From assembly GCA_934869045.1 (NCBI GenBank), contig CAKXAF010000086.1:1-9581 (forward strand): a stretch of 9,581 nucleotides of DNA, read 5' to 3'. The position numbers and the translations under genes were made by a program. Below the pieces are notes generated by a model. That model did not search any database and was not told the origin of the DNA. It saw only the letters and a program-made list of their open reading frames with translations. This stretch comes from an uncultured Nitrososphaerota archaeon (GTDB lineage Bacteria; Bacillota; Clostridia; Oscillospirales; Ruminococcaceae). How positions within the stretch are numbered: position 1 is the first letter of the stretch; every line of letters begins with the position of its first letter. Positions 6,497 to 9,581 of this stretch are shown in pieces.

Positions 6497-7388
6497 GACA
6501 TTCCGCCTCAAACCGGCAAAGGGTTTCCTCCAAATTTTCCCGCTCCCCTGCAGTCAGATCCAGCTGCGGTCCCCGTACGGAGGAATCGAACAGCCCCCGA
6601 TGAGCCAGTGCGCATTTGAACATTGCCAGATTGGCGCCGCAATGGAGAATTTCCGCAATCCGGTTGGCCTTCTTCTGCCATTCCCGAGCGGCGTCCAGAT
6701 CCCCAGCCTGAAATGCCTGATAAATCTTCACGAACGGCTCCGGATAGGAGCAGGAAATCCCGGAAACCGTCCCGGCACAGCCCATGGCCAGCGCCGGCAG
6801 GAAAAGCCTGTCTGTGCCCTGCATCACCTGGAAACTGCCGCCCCGGATGCCAAGATACTCATAGGTCCGGATCATATCCGCCCAGCTGTATTTGATTCCG
6901 ACTACATTGGGACATTCCCGGGCGATCTGGGCAGCCACCGCCGCGTCGAGGTCATTTCCCGCGCATTGGGGGATGTTATACAGATAGGCGGGAAAATCCG
7001 CCGGAACGCTCTGGGACACCGACCGGTAAAACGCGGTCATCTCCCGGGAATTCATGCCGAAAAAGGCCGGCGTCACGACGCCGATTCCGTCCGCCCCGGA
7101 CTCCGCGGCGTGACGGGAAAGCCGGAGCACCTCGGCGGGATCCGCCGCGCCGGTGTGGATGTAAACGGTGCAGCGCCCCGCAGCAGTCCGGATGACCGTC
7201 TCCGCAGCGGTTTTCCGCTCCGCCTCCGTCATTTTGAGCATCTCTCCGGTGGTTCCCAGCGGATACAGGCAGTCCACGCCTTTTCCGATCAAAAACTCCG
7301 CCAGTTGTGCCAGCTTTTCTGTGTTCAGCGCGCCGCTTTTTTCAAAAGGGGTAATCATTGCCGTTGTAACGCCGTGCAGATATTTCAT
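6489..7388 (-). CDS. Dihydrodipicolinate synthase/N-acetylneuraminate lyase family aldolase
   Basis: The 299-aa product is a complete class I pyruvate-dependent aldolase of the DapA/NanA superfamily. It shows the GTTGE carboxylate-binding loop (45-49), the catalytic Tyr in YNIPQCAGND (Tyr137), the Schiff-base Lys in VVGIKYSW (Lys166) and a TVSGISCSYPE segment (207-217). True DHDPS has an Arg five residues after the Tyr (YNVPSRTG in E. coli, Arg138). Here that position is Cys142, so lysine biosynthesis is unlikely, and a 2-keto-3-deoxy sugar acid or sialic-acid-like aldol is a better guess. The ATG at 7386-7388 matches the family N-terminus (MKYLHGVTTAMITPF) and has GAAAGAGG (7398-7405) 9 nt upstream. 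An ATG 16 codons further upstream would start inside the intergenic hairpin region. It follows the solute-binding gene by 77 nt. The exact substrate is unknown. Confidence 0.9.
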   Translation of the reverse strand: MKYLHGVTTAMITPFEKSGALNTEKLAQLAEFLIGKGVDCLYPLGTTGEMLKMTEAERKTAAETVIRTAAGRCTVYIHTGAADPAEVLRLSRHAAESGADGIGVVTPAFFGMNSREMTAFYRSVSQSVPADFPAYLYNIPQCAGNDLDAAVAAQIARECPNVVGIKYSWADMIRTYEYLGIRGGSFQVMQGTDRLFLPALAMGCAGTVSGISCSYPEPFVKIYQAFQAGDLDAAREWQKKANRIAEILHCGANLAMFKCALAHRGLFDSSVRGPQLDLTAGERENLEETLCRFEAECLD

Positions 7389-7420
7389 GATACAAAACCT
7401 CTTTCCATTTTGTGCCGAAA

Positions 7421-7454
7421 GATGGCCGTCCCGCATAGCTGCAGGACGGCCGTC
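7421..7454 (-). terminator. Strong intergenic hairpin, partial terminator or mRNA-stabilising stem
   Basis: An 11-bp GC-rich inverted repeat (7421-7431 with 7444-7454, one G-T wobble) encloses a 12-nt loop in which 3 further bases can pair. On the transcribed strand it is followed by only three Ts, so it is a weak intrinsic terminator at best. It sits between the solute-binding gene stop (7466) and the aldolase start (7388). Such stems after a binding-protein gene commonly raise its expression over its neighbours by attenuation or 3'-end protection. Confidence 0.6.
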
Positions 7455-7465
7455 GGGTTCCGGAA

Positions 7466-9097
7466 TTATTTGGATGCCTGATAACGGGCTTCCGCTTCAT
7501 TGGCAATGCGAACCAGGTCGTCGGCGCCCTTGGCCTTCAGCTCGCTGACGAAAGCGTCGAATTCGTCCAGAGAGCGTTCGCCGGTGACGAATTTGTTGAC
7601 TTCCGTAGTGGAGTAATCATCCAGATTCTGGTTGATCTTCTGGATCTCCTCAGCCTCGGCATCGGTGTACGGGGGCTGGATGGGCTGATCAATGATCATA
7701 TCGCGCTGGTTGTCATAGACATGATAGATGTACTCCGCGGTGACATCCTCCGGATTGCTGGTCATAAATGCATTCTGGGCCTGAGAGTACCACGCGGGGG
7801 TGAAGAACAGCTTGCCAAATCCTTTTTCAGAAGCTGCGGCGTAGTAGGGATCGCTGGATTTTCCACGCCATTCCTCGATGAATTCCGCCTTGAACTGAGG
7901 CGCTCCATCCACCATCTCATATTCCTGGCCTTCAACGCCGTAGTTCATCAGAAGAGCGCCTTCATCGCTGTACAGCCAGTCAAAGAACTTGATGGCAAGT
8001 TCCGGATTTTCCACGTCAGGGCTAATGCCAAAGGTGTTGAATTCGTGGCTCGCGAAACCGTAAGCCCGGGTTTCACCCTTGGAGTTCGCCAGATGGGGGA
8101 TGGGCTCAATACGGGCATCGGCGTCGGTTTCCTTCAAAGTGGTGTTAAAGGAGTTGATGAAGGTGGGGTTATCGTAGTAGAACAGGTACTTGCCGGACGC
8201 CAGGCCGGACTTCCAGTCCTGAGCGGAGGTGATGATGTATTCGTTATCCAGGAGGCCTTCCGCGTAGCACTTGTTGAGGAACGCCAGAGCTTCCTTGTAG
8301 TTTTCCTCCAGACGGCCCAGCTTCCACTCGCCGCTGTCGTCCTGATAGAGGTTGTAGTCCGCGCCCAGGCTGGTGATGCAGCTGGTATAGCTGCGGATCA
8401 GGTTGTACTCGCCGCGGCTGCCCCACGGAATGGAGTCCGGATAGTTTTCCTTGAAGGCCTTCAGGACGTTATACAGCTCATCCCAGGTGGTGGGAACGTC
8501 CAGATTCAGCTCTTCCAGCAGATCCACGCGGATGTTGGGGGTAGCGCCGACCTCCAGGTTAGTGTCCTTACGAATGGTGGGCAGGGCATAGATCTGGCCG
8601 TTTACTGTGGCCTTATCCAGATTGGGGATGGTCTCATAAAGCTCCTTGATATTGGGAGCATGCTGGTCGATGAGATCGTCTAGGGCCAGCAGCGCGCCGG
8701 CGCTGGTGATTTCCTTTACATCGGTCCAGAGGTAGAAGAAGTCGGGCATGGAGTTGGTAGCCATCAGCGTGTTCATCTTGGTGGCCCAATCGCTGGCGGG
8801 AACAATGATTACGTCCAGATTGATACCGGTGAGTTCGGCGATCTTCTGAACGGTCTCACAGTTGTCCGTGTAAGGCTGCAGGGCGTTTTCCGGCCGGAGA
8901 TAGCTGTAGGTCACCGGGGTGTCCGTCAGCTTGCCGGAGGTGGATTCCGCCTGCGACGCGCTGGATTCCGTCCCGGAAGAAGCAGGTTCGCTTCCGGAAG
9001 AAACCGCCGAGCTGCCCGCATCACTGCCGCAGCTGCTTAAAGAAGCCATCATTGCCGCCGCGCAGAGAAAGCTTGCCATACGAGTCCATTTTTTCAT
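7466..9097 (-). CDS. Extracellular solute-binding lipoprotein (LplA-like sugar ABC transporter)
   Basis: The 543-aa product starts with a lipoprotein signal: MKKWTR, a hydrophobic Ala/Met/Leu core, then the lipobox LSSC, giving Cys23 as the lipidated residue. A Ser/Gly/Glu-rich low-complexity linker (about 24-56) tethers it to the membrane. The rest has features of family 1 solute-binding proteins of the LplA group: 'NTLMATNSMPDFFYLWTD', 'GQIYALPTIRKDT', 'VPTTWDELYNVLKAFK', and 'PELAIKFFDWLYSDEGALLMNYGVEGQEYEM'. It should capture an oligosaccharide outside the cell and deliver it to the adjacent permeases. The start at 9097 has GGAGGA (9105-9110) with 7-nt spacing. It lies 48 nt after the permease stop in the same operon. 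Members bind varied oligosaccharides, so the ligand cannot be inferred from the protein alone. Confidence 0.93.
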   Translation of the reverse strand: MKKWTRMASFLCAAAMMASLSSCGSDAGSSAVSSGSEPASSGTESSASQAESTSGKLTDTPVTYSYLRPENALQPYTDNCETVQKIAELTGINLDVIIVPASDWATKMNTLMATNSMPDFFYLWTDVKEITSAGALLALDDLIDQHAPNIKELYETIPNLDKATVNGQIYALPTIRKDTNLEVGATPNIRVDLLEELNLDVPTTWDELYNVLKAFKENYPDSIPWGSRGEYNLIRSYTSCITSLGADYNLYQDDSGEWKLGRLEENYKEALAFLNKCYAEGLLDNEYIITSAQDWKSGLASGKYLFYYDNPTFINSFNTTLKETDADARIEPIPHLANSKGETRAYGFASHEFNTFGISPDVENPELAIKFFDWLYSDEGALLMNYGVEGQEYEMVDGAPQFKAEFIEEWRGKSSDPYYAAASEKGFGKLFFTPAWYSQAQNAFMTSNPEDVTAEYIYHVYDNQRDMIIDQPIQPPYTDAEAEEIQKINQNLDDYSTTEVNKFVTGERSLDEFDAFVSELKAKGADDLVRIANEAEARYQASK

Positions 9098-9145
9098 CTG
9101 TAAATCCTCCTCAAAATTCTGTTTGCTTATGCAAGGCTCTGCGGG

Positions 9146-9581
9146 TTATCCCTTTACAGAACCAATCATAACACCTTTTTCAAAATATTTAAAGACAAAG
9201 GGGTAAATTACCATGACCGGAAGGGTGGTCACCGCGATGACCGCGTATTTGATGGAACGGGTGTCGATGTTGGAACTGGACGCGCTCTCGGAACCCACCG
9301 CAAAGGCCAGGTCGCCGGTTGCCCCATCCAAAACGATACTCCGCAGCACCAGTTGTACCGGATATTTAATCTTGTCGGACAGGAACATCAACGCGTTATA
9401 GAAGGAATTCCAGTTCCCGACGCCGTAAAAGAGGGTCATGGTAGCGATAATGGGCATGGAAAGCGGCAGGATGATGCGGCAGAAAATATAGATATCGTTG
9501 GCGCCGTCGATGTACGCGGATTCCGTCAGCTCATAGGGAAGCCCCTGGAAGAAGGTCCGCATGACGATGACGTTATACACG
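9146..9581 (-). CDS. Sugar ABC transporter permease, LplC/CUT1 type (C-terminal part)
   Basis: About 145 C-terminal residues of an inner-membrane permease are present and the 5' part lies beyond the right edge. The cytoplasmic EAA loop that contacts the ATPase is clear: 'ELTESAYIDGANDIYIFCRIILPLSMP', matching the EAA---G---------I-LP consensus of binding-protein-dependent permeases. The preceding 'YNVIVMRTFFQGLP' and the final 'YPFVFKYFEKGVMIGSVKG' are typical of LplC/YesQ-like proteins. Hydrophobic helices are visible around the 'IIATMTLFYGVGNWNSFYNAL' and 'KYAVIAVTTLPVMVIYPFVF' segments. Family members are about 290-300 aa, so roughly half is missing. The GTG at 9578-9580 is an internal Val codon, not a start. 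It would pair with a second permease upstream and with the lipoprotein encoded 48 nt downstream. Confidence 0.93.
   Translation of the reverse strand, partial: VYNVIVMRTFFQGLPYELTESAYIDGANDIYIFCRIILPLSMPIIATMTLFYGVGNWNSFYNALMFLSDKIKYPVQLVLRSIVLDGATGDLAFAVGSESASSSNIDTRSIKYAVIAVTTLPVMVIYPFVFKYFEKGVMIGSVKG

Noticed and set aside
6600..7481. 293-codon plus-strand open frame opposite the aldolase
   Set aside because: No recognisable fold, and it runs through the intergenic hairpin; the aldolase on the other strand is certain.
7721..8683. 320-codon plus-strand open frame opposite the solute-binding protein
   Set aside because: Val/Gln/Gly-rich shadow translation with no domain, antisense to a clear lipoprotein gene.
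1..9581. CRISPR arrays, tRNA/rRNA genes, insertion sequences or phage genes
   Set aside because: I saw no regularly spaced repeats, no tRNA- or rRNA-like segments, and no transposase, integrase or terminal inverted repeats; every sizeable stretch is accounted for by metabolic, transport or regulatory genes.

Overview
The window looks like part of a carbohydrate-utilisation locus from a moderately GC-rich (about 55-60% by eye) Gram-positive anaerobe of the Bacillota, probably an Oscillospiraceae/Lachnospirales-type gut or rumen bacterium. This placement is an inference. It rests on strong AGGAGG ribosome binding sites, a lipoprotein-anchored LplA-type solute-binding protein, a two-transmembrane AraC regulator of the YesS type, and CE7-type deacetylases kept inside the cell. 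Every gene I can support lies on the minus strand, so the locus reads from right to left. No gap between genes exceeds 300 bases.

From right to left it contains: (1) the C-terminal half of a CUT1/LplC-type sugar ABC permease, cut by the window edge; (2) a complete lipoprotein solute-binding protein; (3) a hairpin in the gap, then a DapA/NanA-superfamily pyruvate-dependent aldolase that lacks the Arg typical of true dihydrodipicolinate synthase; (4) a good extended -10 promoter overlapping the end of the aldolase gene; (5) a membrane-bound AraC-family regulator; (6) a CE7 acetylesterase; (7) a cytoplasmic Asp-box beta-propeller protein with a C-terminal beta-sandwich, related in fold to sialidases, GH145 and PL42; (8) a second, unrelated alpha/beta hydrolase of the BD-FAE/acetylesterase type, which appears frameshifted near its 5' end; (9) a separate promoter and the first 91 codons of an exported protein that resembles the start of transglutaminase-like proteins, cut by the left edge.

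Working model (inference): the lipoprotein and permeases import an acetylated oligosaccharide, probably powered by an ATPase encoded elsewhere. The regulator senses a sugar or envelope signal and drives its own enzyme operon. The two esterases remove acyl groups, the propeller protein cleaves a glycosidic (possibly uronate-linked) bond, and the aldolase cleaves a 2-keto-3-deoxy acid. The arrangement resembles the Bacillus subtilis yes rhamnogalacturonan locus in logic but has no recognisable yes-type lyase here. The most notable items are the unassigned propeller protein and the single-base frameshift that separates the hydrolase's well-placed start from its catalytic frame.
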